Below, in pieces: positions 27,861-37,392 of a stretch of DNA of 64,000 bases. Position 1 is the first letter of the stretch, and every line of letters begins with the position of its first letter. Below the pieces are notes generated by a model. It was not told the origin of the DNA. It made no database searches and saw only the letters and a program-made list of their open reading frames with translations. Source of the stretch: Pectobacterium wasabiae CFBP 3304 (GTDB taxonomy: Bacteria > Pseudomonadota > Gammaproteobacteria > Enterobacterales > Enterobacteriaceae); the NCBI RefSeq assembly GCF_001742185.1, contig NZ_CP015750.1, positions 2,542,001 to 2,606,000 of the forward strand. The letters are read 5' to 3'. Made by a program: the position numbers and the translations under genes.

Positions 27861-29540
27861 ATGGAAAAGTCCACCGAACAGCAAAGCTGGAGTTGCGGAG
27901 CCGAGCTGATTGTAAAACATCTGGAAGCGCAGGGCGTGAAGCATATTTTTGGTATTCCCGGCGCAAAAATCGATCGCGTGTTTGATGAGTTGGAAGACTC
28001 GACGATTCAAACGATCCCGGTACGGCATGAGGCGAACGGCGCATTTATGGCAGCGGCGATAGGCCGTCTGACAGGGAAAGCTGGCGTGACGCTGGTGACA
28101 TCCGGCCCCGGCTGTTCCAATCTGGTGACGGGATTGGCGACGGCAACCGCCGAGGGCGATGCCGTTGTGGCGCTAGGCGGGGCGGTCAAGCGGGCAGATA
28201 AGCTTAAGCTGACGCACCAGAGTCTGGACACCGTCAGCCTGTTTCAGCCAGTCAGTAAATTCAGTGCGGAAATTACCGCATCCAGTGCGATCTCTGAAGT
28301 GTTGGCGAATGCTTTTCGGGCGGCGGAAAGTGGGCGTCCGGGGGCGGCGTTTGTCAGCCTGCCGCAGGATATCGTTAATGAACCGGTGACGAGTCCAGTG
28401 CTGGCCTGTCCGAACTTGCCGTTGTTAAACGGCGCGCCACAGAGTGACATTGCCGAAGCAGCCAAACGGCTACGGCAGGCTAAAAACCCGGTGCTGCTAC
28501 TCGGATTAATGGCCAGCCAGCAGGAAAATACGCAGGCACTGCGTCGTTTTCTGCACCATAGCCAGTTACCAGTGACCAGCACGTATCAGGCTGCTGGCGT
28601 GATCGACCAGCAACAGTTCAATCATTTTGCCGGACGTGTCGGACTATTCAACAATCAGGCTGGAGATAAGCTGCTGCAACAGGCTGACGTGATTGTCACC
28701 GTGGGTTACAGCCCAATTGAGTATGATCCATCGTTGTGGAACAACGGTAAGGCGACGCTGATCCACATCGATGTGCTGCGAGCGGAGATCGACAGCGCCT
28801 ATCGCCCTGATATCGAGCTGCTCGGGAATATCGCGATGACGGTGGACACGCTGAACGCCTGTATCAGTGAGCCCTTTCTCTTGTCTGCTGATACACAGTC
28901 TGTATTGCAGGATCGTCAGCGTCAGCGCCACGATCTCAGCATGCATGCTATCAACATGGCAGGATTTGCGATCCATCCTCTGCGTTTGGTGCGTGCGATG
29001 CAGGATATCGTGAATGAGGATGTCACGTTGTGTGTGGATATGGGGAGTTTCCATATCTGGCTGGCGCGATACCTGTATAGCTTCCGTGCGCGACAGATTC
29101 TGATGACCAACGGTCAGCAGACCATGGGCGTGGCATTACCGTGGGCGATTGCCGCATCGCTGGTACAACCCGGCAAGAAAGTGGTGTCCGTTTCCGGTGA
29201 CGGCGGTTTTATGCAATCCAGTATGGAACTGGAAACGGCAGTGCGCCTGAAAAGCAATCTCCTGCATATCATCTGGGTGGATAACGGCTACAACATGGTG
29301 GAAATCCAGCAGTTGCACAAATACCATCGCCCAGCGGGCGTAGCATTCGGGCCGATTGATTTTAAAGCCTATGCGGAAGCGTTTGGTGCGAAAGGGTTTG
29401 CGGTGGAATCTGCTGATGAACTGGTCAGCAAACTCCGTCAGGCAATGGACGTTGATGGCCCTGCGGTGATTGCCATTCCGGTTGATTATTCCGACAACCA
29501 CTGGCTGATGGAGAATCTGAATATCAGTGTGCTGGTGTAG
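27861..29540 (+). CDS. budB: Catabolic acetolactate synthase
   Basis: Thiamine-diphosphate enzyme condensing two pyruvates to acetolactate. The 559 aa chain has the three ThDP-enzyme domains: Pyr domain with the catalytic Glu in [21 protein letters not shown], central domain, and PP domain with [16 protein letters not shown] ending at the metal-binding VDNGYNMV. As a catabolic form it lacks need for a regulatory subunit and none is encoded. ATG 27861 follows CGGAGTTATGTC. Ends 88 bases before the convergent fucO. Confidence 0.95.
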   Translation: MEKSTEQQSWSCGAELIVKHLEAQGVKHIFGIPGAKIDRVFDELEDSTIQTIPVRHEANGAFMAAAIGRLTGKAGVTLVTSGPGCSNLVTGLATATAEGDAVVALGGAVKRADKLKLTHQSLDTVSLFQPVSKFSAEITASSAISEVLANAFRAAESGRPGAAFVSLPQDIVNEPVTSPVLACPNLPLLNGAPQSDIAEAAKRLRQAKNPVLLLGLMASQQENTQALRRFLHHSQLPVTSTYQAAGVIDQQQFNHFAGRVGLFNNQAGDKLLQQADVIVTVGYSPIEYDPSLWNNGKATLIHIDVLRAEIDSAYRPDIELLGNIAMTVDTLNACISEPFLLSADTQSVLQDRQRQRHDLSMHAINMAGFAIHPLRLVRAMQDIVNEDVTLCVDMGSFHIWLARYLYSFRARQILMTNGQQTMGVALPWAIAASLVQPGKKVVSVSGDGGFMQSSMELETAVRLKSNLLHIIWVDNGYNMVEIQQLHKYHRPAGVAFGPIDFKAYAEAFGAKGFAVESADELVSKLRQAMDVDGPAVIAIPVDYSDNHWLMENLNISVLV

Positions 29541-29552
29541 AAGGTATCAATG

Positions 29553-29584
29553 TTGTGCCCGCATAGTAACGATCGCGGGCACAA
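29553..29584. terminator. Hairpin between budB and fucO
   Basis: TTGTGCCCGC (29553-29562) and GCGGGCACAA (29575-29584) pair perfectly over 10 bp around a 12-base loop, 13 bases after the budB stop. No T-run follows on the plus strand, so termination would be weak or factor-assisted. Confidence 0.5.
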
Positions 29585-29627
29585 CGTCGAGCCTTGTTGT
29601 CATGCGCTAATAAGCGGTTGTAACCCC

Positions 29628-30779
29628 TTAATAAATAGACTGATACAGCGCTTTGATGTCGTCGATGTTGGTATCGCGTGGGTTACCGCCGGTACAAACA
29701 TCGTCGAAGGCGGCCTGTGCCAGCGCGGGAATGTCCTCTTCTCTCACCCCGACATCGCGCAGTCTCGGTGGAATATCTACATCGTGAGAAAGCTGCCTAA
29801 CCGCGTTAATCGCCGCTTCTCGCGCCTGAGTGATTGGCATGTCTGCCGCGCCTTTTACCCCCATCGCAACGGCAATATCCCGGAATTTTTCACCGGTGTA
29901 ATCAGCGTTGTAGGCCATGATATGCGGCAGCAGGATAGCGTTAGCGACACCGTGCGGGGTGTTGTAGAACGCGCCGAGTGGGTGTGCCATGCCGTGTACC
30001 AGCCCAAGCCCGACGTTCGAGAACCCCATACCGGCGATGTATTGCCCCAGCGCCATCTCTTCCACGCCTTTCGCCTTCCCGGCAACGGAATCACGCAGTG
30101 AACGGCTGATAATTTCAATGGCTTTCAGGTGTAACGTATCGGTCAGTTCCCAGGCGGCTTTGGTGGTGAAGCCTTCAATGGCGTGCGTCAGCGCGTCAAT
30201 CCCCGTGGCGGCTTTCAGTGAAGCTGGCATGCTCATCATCATGTCGGGATCGACGATGGCGACAATCGGAATGTCATGAGGATCGACGCACACGAATTTG
30301 CGGCGTTTTTCTTCGTCGGTGATCACGTAGTTGATGGTCACTTCTGCGGCTGTACCGGAGGTGGTCGGGATAGCGATAATTGGCACGGCAGGGCGTCGGG
30401 TGGCGGCAACGCCTTCGAGGCTGCGGACATCAGCGAATTCAGGGTTATTGATAATAATTCCGATGGCTTTGCAGGTATCCTGCGGTGAGCCACCGCCAAT
30501 AGCGATCAGGTAATCGGCCTGCGATGCCTTGAAGCGTTCGATGCCTTTTTCCACCACGCTGATGGTCGGATTAGGAATCACCTCATCGTAAATATCGTAG
30601 GGCAACCCTGCCGCATCCAGCTTCGCCGTAACCTTGGCAGCGACGCCAAATTTAACCAAATCCTTGTCCGTCACCAACAGGGCTTTCCTGAATCCCCGCC
30701 GTTTTACTTCATCGGCAATCTGAGCGATAGCGCCTGCGCCAAAGTAGGATGTTTCATTAAGAATCATTCTGTTAGCCAT
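29628..30779 (-). CDS. fucO: Lactaldehyde reductase (iron-containing alcohol dehydrogenase)
   Basis: Group III metal-dependent dehydrogenase, reducing L-lactaldehyde to 1,2-propanediol with NADH in E. coli. The 383 aa sequence is closely colinear with FucO: IGGGSPQDTCKAIGII (NAD-binding GGGS), IPTTSGTAAEVTINYVITDE, and the iron-site histidines in GLVHGMAHPLGAFYNTPHG. ATG 30779 at MANRMILNETSYFGAGA. It stands alone here, without fucose or rhamnose genes; next to budAB it may instead serve general aldehyde reduction in fermentation (inference). Confidence 0.9.
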   Translation of the reverse strand: MANRMILNETSYFGAGAIAQIADEVKRRGFRKALLVTDKDLVKFGVAAKVTAKLDAAGLPYDIYDEVIPNPTISVVEKGIERFKASQADYLIAIGGGSPQDTCKAIGIIINNPEFADVRSLEGVAATRRPAVPIIAIPTTSGTAAEVTINYVITDEEKRRKFVCVDPHDIPIVAIVDPDMMMSMPASLKAATGIDALTHAIEGFTTKAAWELTDTLHLKAIEIISRSLRDSVAGKAKGVEEMALGQYIAGMGFSNVGLGLVHGMAHPLGAFYNTPHGVANAILLPHIMAYNADYTGEKFRDIAVAMGVKGAADMPITQAREAAINAVRQLSHDVDIPPRLRDVGVREEDIPALAQAAFDDVCTGGNPRDTNIDDIKALYQSIY

Positions 30780-31340
30780 TGTATGCTCCTGTTTAACGTT
30801 GATTTTGATAAATCGAAAAATAGATGTTACGCAATTCCTTGCTATTAGTATGGATAAGAGGGGCTACGAGCGCCTTCCGTCAGTTGCCATGTCATCTTGT
30901 CCGCTGGCACTGAAGTAAAGAGGCTTGAGAAGTGGCTCACAGAATCGTGATGATGCCAGTGTAAAGAAGGGGATAAGGCCGAGATTTGTTGCTGGCTTTT
31001 GATTGAAAAAATCTAATTTAAGCCTGTTTTTATCATTACATTATCTAATCCGAAATGTGTTTTTATTTGGGTGTCATTAGCTAAGTTATCCAGTTTTAAT
31101 ATCATTAATCTGCGTTATTCTCCCAATTAAATAATTTACGTGCTTATTTTTTTCAATAATCAAGCATATTACGCTGTGTTGTTTTTTGTGAGTGGTTCAC
31201 CTTTCTTCACTTTCTATATAGTTTATCTTATGACTAAGTGTGTGGTTTAACCTGCACTTCGGTGGTAAGTTCAGTCAGAAGATATCGTTTGCGCAGTGTG
31301 TTTTATCGCTTAAATGCTATGCGCTGAAGAGGGATGAGGA
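30780..31340. promoter_or_regulatory. fucO/gcvT intergenic control region
   Basis: 561 bases, strongly AT-rich from about 31000 to 31250, suitable for Lrp or H-NS binding. CTAAT, the core of E. coli GcvA sites, occurs at 31013-31017 and 31045-31049, with reverse copies (ATTAG) at 31076-31080 and near 30845. The gcvT ribosome site is GAGGGATGAGGA just before 31341. I see no gene and no full CRP palindrome. Confidence 0.5.
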
Positions 31341-32456
31341 ATGGCAAAGCAGACCCCGCTGTACCAACAACATCTGGCCGATGGCGCCAAAATGGTGGAT
31401 TTTCATGGCTGGATGATGCCGCTGCATTACGGCTCCCAACTGGACGAGCACCACATTGTGCGTCGGGAAGCCGGCATTTTTGATGTTTCCCACATGACTA
31501 TCGTCGATTTGCACGGTGTGAGAACGCGTGAGTTTCTGCGTTATCTGCTGGCGAACGATGTCGCCAAACTCACCCAGCCAGGCAAAGCACTTTATACCGG
31601 CATGCTGAATGCTTCCGGTGGCGTGATTGACGATCTGATCGTTTATTTTCTGACGGAAGATGATTTCCGTCTGGTGGTGAACTCCGCGACACGCGAAAAA
31701 GACCTTGCCTGGATCGAGCAGCACGCTGCACCGTTCGGTGTCGAAATCAATGAGCGCGAGGATCTGGCGCTGGTCGCGGTACAAGGCCCGCAGGCACAGG
31801 AAAAAGTTCAAGCGATCCTGAAGGCAAAAGGCCTGAGCGATGCAGATGTGACAGCAGTTGCCAGCATGAAGCCATTTTTTGGCAAGCAGGCAGGAGACTT
31901 CTTCGTTGCCACGACGGGGTATACGGGCGAAGCCGGTTATGAAATTGCTTTGCCGAATGAGCAGGTGGTTGATTTCTGGCAGCGACTGTTGGCGGTTGGT
32001 GTGAAGCCCTGCGGGCTGGGCGCGCGCGATACGCTGCGGCTGGAAGCGGGGATGAACCTGTACGGTCAGGATATGGATGAGGGCATTTCGCCGCTGGCGG
32101 CCAATATGGGCTGGACAATCGCCTGGCAGCCGGAGGATCGCCAGTTTATCGGGCGTGAGGCGTTAACGCATCAGCGTGAAAAAGGTACTGAGCAATTGGT
32201 TGGTTTGGTACTGACGGAAAAAGGCGTATTGCGCAATGATTTACCTGTGCGCTTTACTGATAGTGATGGCGTGATGCGCGAAGGAACGATCACCAGCGGA
32301 TCGTTCTCGCCGACGCTGGGCGTGAGTATTGCGCTGGCGCGTGTTCCGGCAGGAATTGGTGAACAGGCTATTGTGCAGATTCGTCACCGCGAGCTGCCTG
32401 TGCGTGTGACCAAACCTGGTTTTGTTCGTGCCGGAAAAGCCATCGTTCAGTATTAA
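31341..32456 (+). CDS. gcvT: Glycine cleavage system T protein (aminomethyltransferase)
   Basis: Transfers the one-carbon unit from aminomethyl-lipoyl-H protein to tetrahydrofolate and releases ammonia. The 371 aa chain is colinear with E. coli GcvT (364 aa): N-terminal [17 protein letters not shown], folate-site region [20 protein letters not shown] and [20 protein letters not shown]-terminal [12 protein letters not shown]. Extra residues lie near position 165 ([13 protein letters not shown]). First gene of gcvTHP; a divergent or distant GcvA and Lrp are expected regulators. Confidence 0.97.
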   Translation: MAKQTPLYQQHLADGAKMVDFHGWMMPLHYGSQLDEHHIVRREAGIFDVSHMTIVDLHGVRTREFLRYLLANDVAKLTQPGKALYTGMLNASGGVIDDLIVYFLTEDDFRLVVNSATREKDLAWIEQHAAPFGVEINEREDLALVAVQGPQAQEKVQAILKAKGLSDADVTAVASMKPFFGKQAGDFFVATTGYTGEAGYEIALPNEQVVDFWQRLLAVGVKPCGLGARDTLRLEAGMNLYGQDMDEGISPLAANMGWTIAWQPEDRQFIGREALTHQREKGTEQLVGLVLTEKGVLRNDLPVRFTDSDGVMREGTITSGSFSPTLGVSIALARVPAGIGEQAIVQIRHRELPVRVTKPGFVRAGKAIVQY

Positions 32457-32515
32457 TAGCCGCGTGCTTATCAAAATAAGCCCATATGGATTAACGACTT
32501 TAGATAGGGGATGCA

Positions 32516-32908
32516 ATGAGCAATGTACCAGCAGAATTAAAATACGCCACGTCACACGAATGGGTGCTGCACGAAGGCGAAGGTATCTATAGCGTGGGGA
32601 TTACCGAACACGCACAGGAGCTTCTGGGCGACATGGTGTTTATCGATTTACCGGAAGTGGGCACGGTCGTCGCGGCAGGCGATGACTGCGCGGTGGCGGA
32701 ATCGGTAAAAGCGGCGTCGGATATTTATGCGCCCATCAGCGGTGAGATCGTGGAAATTAACGAGGATCTGGAAAGCGCCCCTGAGCTGGTCAACAGCGCG
32801 CCTTATACCGACGGTTGGCTGTTCCGTATCAAAATTTCTGACGAGTCTGATTTGGATGAACTGCTTGATGCCGAAGGCTATCAGGCGTCGTTAGAAGAAG
32901 ACGAGTAG
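32516..32908 (+). CDS. gcvH: Glycine cleavage system H protein
   Basis: Lipoylated carrier that shuttles the aminomethyl group between P, T and L proteins. 130 aa, one more than usual for E. coli. Lipoyl-lysine is Lys65 in [15 protein letters not shown], and the hammerhead-domain strands [20 protein letters not shown] are conserved. ATG 32516 follows AGGGGATGCA. Lies 59 bases after gcvT; a terminator-like hairpin follows it before gcvP. Confidence 0.97.
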   Translation: MSNVPAELKYATSHEWVLHEGEGIYSVGITEHAQELLGDMVFIDLPEVGTVVAAGDDCAVAESVKAASDIYAPISGEIVEINEDLESAPELVNSAPYTDGWLFRIKISDESDLDELLDAEGYQASLEEDE

Positions 32909-32914
32909 TGAATG

Positions 32915-32950
32915 CGCCCCGGCTTTTGTGCTGGGGCGTTTTATTTTATT
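32915..32950 (+). terminator. Intercistronic terminator between gcvH and gcvP
   Basis: CGCCCCGGC (32915-32923), 6-base loop, GCTGGGGCG (32930-32938; one G-T pair), then TTTTATTTTATT. This has every mark of an intrinsic terminator, yet sits inside an operon seven bases after gcvH. Confidence 0.8.
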
Positions 32951-33011
32951 CGTCCGCGCCGTATTTCAGCGCGGCAACGATCTATCACGATTGATGCAGG
33001 AAATTGTTGTA

Positions 33012-35885
33012 ATGACCCAGACACTCAGTCAACTCGAACATGACGGCGCGTTTATCGAGCGCCATATCGGTCCTTCCGTTAGCCAGCAGCAGCACATGCT
33101 GTCGGTGGTGGGGGCGACGTCGCTGGATGCGCTGATTCGCCAGATTGTCCCGGCGGACATTCAACTGCCTAGCCCGCCAGCGGTGGGGGAAGCCGTGACG
33201 GAGCATGAGGCGTTAGCTGAGCTGAAGGCCATTGCAGGACGCAATCAACGTTATAAGAGTTATATCGGCATGGGCTACAGCGCGGTGCTGATGCCGCCGG
33301 TGATTTTACGCAACGTGCTGGAGAACCCAGGTTGGTACACCGCCTATACGCCGTACCAGCCGGAAGTCTCTCAAGGGCGTCTTGAAGCGCTGCTGAATTT
33401 CCAGCAGGTCACACAGGATTTAACCGGGTTGGATCTGGCCTCCGCTTCGCTGCTGGATGAAGCCACTGCCGCGGCGGAAGCGATGGCGATGGCAAAACGC
33501 ATCAGTAAACTCAAGCAGGCTGAGCGTTTCTTTGTTGCTGATGATGTACACCCGCAAATGCTGGACGTAGTGCGTACCCGTGCGGAAACCTTCGGTTTTG
33601 AGATTGTGATCGGTAAGGCCGAAGAGGCGCTGAGGGACGATGCTGTCTTCGGCGTCCTACTGCAACAGGCTGGAACCACGGGTGAACTGCACGATTACAG
33701 CGATCTGATGGCCGCACTGAAAGCGCGTAAGGTCGTCAGTTGCGTAGCGTCTGACATGATGGCGTTGGTACTGTTGACCGCACCGGGCAAGCAGGGGGCG
33801 GATATTGTTTTCGGTTCTGCACAGCGTTTTGGCGTGCCGATGGGCTACGGCGGCCCACATGCGGCGTTCTTTGCCTGTCGTGATGAACATAAACGTGCGA
33901 TGCCAGGCCGTATTATCGGCGTGTCACGCGATGCGGCGGGCAATACCGCGCTGCGCATGGCGATGCAGACGCGTGAACAGCATATTCGCCGCGAGAAGGC
34001 GAACTCCAATATTTGTACTTCGCAGGTGTTGCTGGCCAACATGGCGGGGATGTATGCGGTATTCCACGGCCCGGAAGGGCTCAAACGTATTGCGGGGCGC
34101 ATCCATCGTCTGACCGATATTCTGGCGGCAGGGTTAGCGCAGAGCGGGCTGTTGCTGCGCCATCGTAGCTGGTTCGATACGCTGACGATTGAGGTTGCGG
34201 ATAAAGACGCGGTGCTGAGCCGCGCATTAAGTTTTGGCATCAACCTGCGCAGCGATTTGGCGAGTGCCGTGGGCATCACGCTGGATGAAGCGACCACGCG
34301 TGAAGACGTGCTGGCGTTGTTCGCGGTGCTGTTAGGTGACGATCACGGGCTGGATATTGACGCGCTTGATGCGGCTATCGGTCAACAGGCCGCGACGATC
34401 CCGGCTGGGTTGCTGCGTCATGATGCGATCCTGTCGCATCCGGTTTTCAACCGCTATCACAGCGAAACCGAGATGATGCGCTATCTGCACCGTCTGGCGC
34501 GTAAGGATCTGGCGCTGAATCAGGCGATGATCCCGCTCGGTTCTTGCACCATGAAGCTTAACGCGGCGGCAGAAATGCTGCCGATTACCTGGCCTGAATT
34601 TGCCGAACTGCACCCATTCTGCCCGCCGGAACAGGCGCTGGGCTATCGTCAGATGATCGAGCACTTATCGGGCTGGCTGGTGCAATTGACGGGTTATGAT
34701 GCGGTTTGCATGCAGCCCAACTCGGGCGCACAGGGTGAATATGCGGGGCTTCTGGCGATCCGTCGCTATCATGAAAGTCGCAATGAAGCAGGCCGTCATC
34801 TCTGCCTGATCCCTAGCTCCGCGCACGGCACTAATCCAGCATCGGCGCAGATGGCGGGGATGGCGGTGGTGGTGGTGGCCTGTGACAAACAGGGCAATAT
34901 CGACCTGCACGATCTGCGTGAGAAGGCACAGGCTGCGGGCGAACAGCTTTCCTGCATCATGGTGACCTATCCGTCTACCCACGGCGTCTATGAAGAGACG
35001 ATTCGCGAAGTGTGCCAGATCGTGCATCAATACGGCGGTCAGGTGTATCTGGATGGCGCGAACATGAATGCACAGGTCGGCATTACGACGCCGGGCTACA
35101 TCGGTGCGGACGTATCGCACCTGAACCTGCATAAAACTTTCTGTATTCCGCACGGCGGTGGCGGGCCGGGCATGGGGCCGATTGGTGTGAAAGCGCATCT
35201 GGCCCCGTTTGTGCCTGGTCACCAGGTGGTCAAAATCGAGGGTGTGCTGACGGAACAAGGGGCTGTCTCTGCGGCACCGTTCGGCAGCGCCTCGATTCTA
35301 CCGATTAGCTGGATGTACATCCGCATGATGGGCGCGGAAGGGCTTAAACAGGCCAGCCAGATGGCGATCCTGAACGCTAACTATATCGCGGTGCGTTTGC
35401 AGCAGGCCTATCCAGTGCTTTACACCGGCCGTGACGGTCGTGTTGCGCACGAGTGCATTCTGGATATTCGTCCGCTTAAAGAGAGCACGGGTATCAGCGA
35501 AATGGATATCGCCAAGCGTCTGATTGATTACGGTTTCCATGCGCCAACCATGTCGTTCCCAGTGGCGGGTACGTTGATGGTCGAGCCGACGGAATCAGAA
35601 AGTCAGGTGGAGATTGACCGCTTTATTGATGCGATGCTGGCGATCCGTGCCGAAATCAACCGCGTTGCGCAGGGCGAATGGCCGCTGGACGACAACCCGC
35701 TGGTCAATGCGCCGCACACGCAAGCGGAGTTGGTGGCCGACTGGGTGCATCCGTACAGCCGCGAGCTGGCGGTATTCCCGGCTGGTAGCGAACACAAATA
35801 TTGGCCGAGCGTGAAGCGTCTGGATGATGTTTACGGCGACCGTAACCTGTTCTGTTCATGTGTACCGATGAGCGACTATGCGTAA
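33012..35885 (+). CDS. gcvP: Glycine dehydrogenase (decarboxylating), P protein
   Basis: Pyridoxal-phosphate enzyme that decarboxylates glycine and loads the aminomethyl group on GcvH. ATG 33012 gives 957 aa ([20 protein letters not shown]), the E. coli length, with AGGAAA nine bases upstream; the longer frame from 32928 starts inside the hairpin tail and is rejected. PLP-lysine lies in [20 protein letters not shown]; the fused alpha and beta halves are joined near residue 450. The C-terminus [14 protein letters not shown] is conserved. Confidence 0.97.
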   Translation: MTQTLSQLEHDGAFIERHIGPSVSQQQHMLSVVGATSLDALIRQIVPADIQLPSPPAVGEAVTEHEALAELKAIAGRNQRYKSYIGMGYSAVLMPPVILRNVLENPGWYTAYTPYQPEVSQGRLEALLNFQQVTQDLTGLDLASASLLDEATAAAEAMAMAKRISKLKQAERFFVADDVHPQMLDVVRTRAETFGFEIVIGKAEEALRDDAVFGVLLQQAGTTGELHDYSDLMAALKARKVVSCVASDMMALVLLTAPGKQGADIVFGSAQRFGVPMGYGGPHAAFFACRDEHKRAMPGRIIGVSRDAAGNTALRMAMQTREQHIRREKANSNICTSQVLLANMAGMYAVFHGPEGLKRIAGRIHRLTDILAAGLAQSGLLLRHRSWFDTLTIEVADKDAVLSRALSFGINLRSDLASAVGITLDEATTREDVLALFAVLLGDDHGLDIDALDAAIGQQAATIPAGLLRHDAILSHPVFNRYHSETEMMRYLHRLARKDLALNQAMIPLGSCTMKLNAAAEMLPITWPEFAELHPFCPPEQALGYRQMIEHLSGWLVQLTGYDAVCMQPNSGAQGEYAGLLAIRRYHESRNEAGRHLCLIPSSAHGTNPASAQMAGMAVVVVACDKQGNIDLHDLREKAQAAGEQLSCIMVTYPSTHGVYEETIREVCQIVHQYGGQVYLDGANMNAQVGITTPGYIGADVSHLNLHKTFCIPHGGGGPGMGPIGVKAHLAPFVPGHQVVKIEGVLTEQGAVSAAPFGSASILPISWMYIRMMGAEGLKQASQMAILNANYIAVRLQQAYPVLYTGRDGRVAHECILDIRPLKESTGISEMDIAKRLIDYGFHAPTMSFPVAGTLMVEPTESESQVEIDRFIDAMLAIRAEINRVAQGEWPLDDNPLVNAPHTQAELVADWVHPYSRELAVFPAGSEHKYWPSVKRLDDVYGDRNLFCSCVPMSDYA

Positions 35886-35940
35886 TTAACCGCACTGGCA
35901 GTCATTTACAACGTCGGTAGCGTTGTTGCTCATTGTTCTT

Positions 35941-35975
35941 TAAAGCCTCCACTCTACATAGGAGGCTTTAATTTA
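35941..35975 (+). terminator. gcvTHP operon terminator
   Basis: TAAAGCCTCC (35941-35950) pairs perfectly with GGAGGCTTTA (35961-35970), followed by ATTTATTG. 56 bases after the gcvP stop. Confidence 0.82.
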
Positions 35976-36037
35976 TTGATTTTGTTATTTTTATCTATTC
36001 CCTTATGGCAGCACGATACCGAATCGGCATCGTGTGT

Positions 36038-36403
36038 TTAGCCGTCATCAGCCAATGTTTTGCCATGTACCCTCATCCAGTCGGCCAGTGAATCCAGCGT
36101 TGGCTGGAGCGATTTTCCCAGTGGAGTGATCTGATACTCCACTCGCGGTGGTACTTCGGCATACACCTTACGTTGCACCAGTTTACGTTGTTCGAACAGG
36201 CGCAGTTGGCGCGTCAGTTCCTTCTGAGTGATAGGGGCAATGGCGCGTTGTAGTGCACTGAAGCGCACGGGGTCGCCGATCACGATCAGGCGGTACAGTA
36301 TGGGAATCGCCCATTTTCCAGCGATGAGATTGACGAAATTTACCATTGGGCACGGTTCTGCCATGTCAGATGGCGTATTTGCTGATGGGCCGTGAACAGA
36401 CAT
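36038..36403 (-). CDS. HxlR-family transcriptional regulator
   Basis: A 121 aa winged-helix protein with the HxlR/MarR-like pattern: CPMVNFVNLIAGKWAIPILY (the single conserved Cys followed by the GKW helix), FSALQRAIAPITQKELTRQL and wing RKVYAEVPPRVEYQITPLG. Regulators of this family often sense oxidants or aldehydes through the N-terminal Cys and control an adjacent oxidoreductase. It is divergent from an SDR gene 101 bases away, with repeats between them that look like its operator. Start at ATG 36403; ATG 36364 is an alternative. Confidence 0.87.
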   Translation of the reverse strand: MSVHGPSANTPSDMAEPCPMVNFVNLIAGKWAIPILYRLIVIGDPVRFSALQRAIAPITQKELTRQLRLFEQRKLVQRKVYAEVPPRVEYQITPLGKSLQPTLDSLADWMRVHGKTLADDG

Positions 36404-36410
36404 AGGGTTC

Positions 36411-36458
36411 CACTATCCTCCTTAGTATCCAATTGGTGCCTACTTACAAAAGGATACT
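36411..36458. promoter_or_regulatory. Candidate HxlR operator
   Basis: ACTATCC (36412-36418) and AGTATCC (36424-36430) form a near direct repeat, and GGATACT (36452-36458) is the exact inverted copy of AGTATCC, 21 bases away. All lie between the divergent HxlR and SDR genes. Confidence 0.6.
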
Positions 36459-36504
36459 ATTGATGAAATACTGCCGTTTTTCAAGCAATGCGACAGGACA
36501 CATC

Positions 36505-37257
36505 ATGATGAAACGGCTGCAAGATAAGTTTGCTTTGATCACCGGCGGCACCAGCGGCATTGGGATAGAAACTGCACGTCAGTTTCTGGCCGAAGGGGCG
36601 ACGGTCGCGATTACTGGACGCGATGAGAACGCGCTAGCACGTGCGCAAGCTGAGTTAGGCCATGCTACGCTGGCGATCCGTTGCGATGCCGGAGATGTCC
36701 ACGCCCAGCATGGTTTGGTCGACGTGCTGGCACAGCAATGGCCGCGTCTGGACGTGTTGTATGCCAATGCAGGCGATGTCACCCATCGTCCGCTGGAAGG
36801 CTGGGATGAAGCTGCCTGGGATCGACTCATGGCGACCAACCTTAAAGGGCCATTCTTTCTGGTTCAGGCACTATTGCCGTTGCTGAACAACCCGGCCTCG
36901 GTGATCCTGTGTGGATCGACCAGTGCTCACATCGGCCTACCGCAGAGCAGCGTCTACGCCGCGAGTAAAGCGGGATTACTCTCGCTGGCGCGCACGTTGT
37001 CGGCTGAGCTGGTGACGCACGGCATTCGGGTTAACGTCCTGAGTCCAGGCCCAACCGAAACCCCTGCTCTCGATAAATTGGGTCTCTCTCCCGAACAGCA
37101 ACGTGCTATGCAGGAACAAATTCGACAGTTGGTGCCGATTGGTCGCATGGGTACGCCGTGGGAGCTGGCGAAGGCGGCCGTTTTCCTTGCTTCTGACGAG
37201 TCTCGTTTTGTTGTTGGAACGGAACTGTTGGTCGACGGTGGCGTTGCTAATTTGTAG
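36505..37257 (+). CDS. Short-chain dehydrogenase/reductase
   Basis: Classical SDR, 250 aa, probably a cytoplasmic NADP(H)-dependent tetramer. Motifs: cofactor loop ITGGTSGIGIE, basic residue after beta-2 (TGRDE), NAG in YANAGDV, catalytic Ser in LCGSTSAHIG, YxxxK as VYAASKAG, and PGPTETP after the active site. ATG 36505 has AGGA six bases upstream; ATG 36508 is equally possible, and the longer frame from 36433 crosses the operator. Probably controlled by the divergent HxlR protein. Substrate unknown. Confidence 0.88.
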   Translation: MMKRLQDKFALITGGTSGIGIETARQFLAEGATVAITGRDENALARAQAELGHATLAIRCDAGDVHAQHGLVDVLAQQWPRLDVLYANAGDVTHRPLEGWDEAAWDRLMATNLKGPFFLVQALLPLLNNPASVILCGSTSAHIGLPQSSVYAASKAGLLSLARTLSAELVTHGIRVNVLSPGPTETPALDKLGLSPEQQRAMQEQIRQLVPIGRMGTPWELAKAAVFLASDESRFVVGTELLVDGGVANL

Positions 37258-37310
37258 AAGATGGGCCTGCGAAATCATTTGCAGGCATATTTTCGCAATC
37301 GGAAAACAAA

Positions 37311-37328
37311 CTGTCATTAAACTGACGC
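37311..37328 (+). promoter_or_regulatory. PHO box (PhoB site) for the gpdQ/ugp-like operon
   Basis: CTGTCATTAAACTGACGC matches the 18-bp PHO box (CTGTCATAWAWCTGTMAY) at about 15 positions, 65 bases before the first gene. The E. coli ugp operon is PhoB-activated, which agrees with a phosphate-scavenging role. Confidence 0.65.
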
Positions 37329-37346
37329 CTCAGTGACACGCTAGCG

Positions 37347-37390
37347 CTCTAGGGTAAGGCCTCTGTGTTTCACACTGAGCGACCCTAGAG
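37347..37390 (+). promoter_or_regulatory. Leader hairpin enclosing the ribosome site
   Basis: CTCTAGGGT (37347-37355) pairs perfectly with ACCCTAGAG (37382-37390), ending two bases before the ATG at 37393. The only Shine-Dalgarno-like bases (AGAG) are in the 3' arm, so translation may be held down when the hairpin forms. An inner CTGTG/CACA pairing may extend it. Confidence 0.6.
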
Positions 37391-37392
37391 TT

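Noticed and set aside
30780..31340. Glycine riboswitch before gcvT
   Set aside because: No tandem aptamer-like GC-rich helices seen; the region is AT-rich, and enterobacterial gcvTHP is usually under GcvA/Lrp control.
32928..33011. 28-codon N-terminal extension of gcvP
   Set aside because: Begins in the terminator stem and T-run; E. coli GcvP starts exactly at the residue encoded at 33012.
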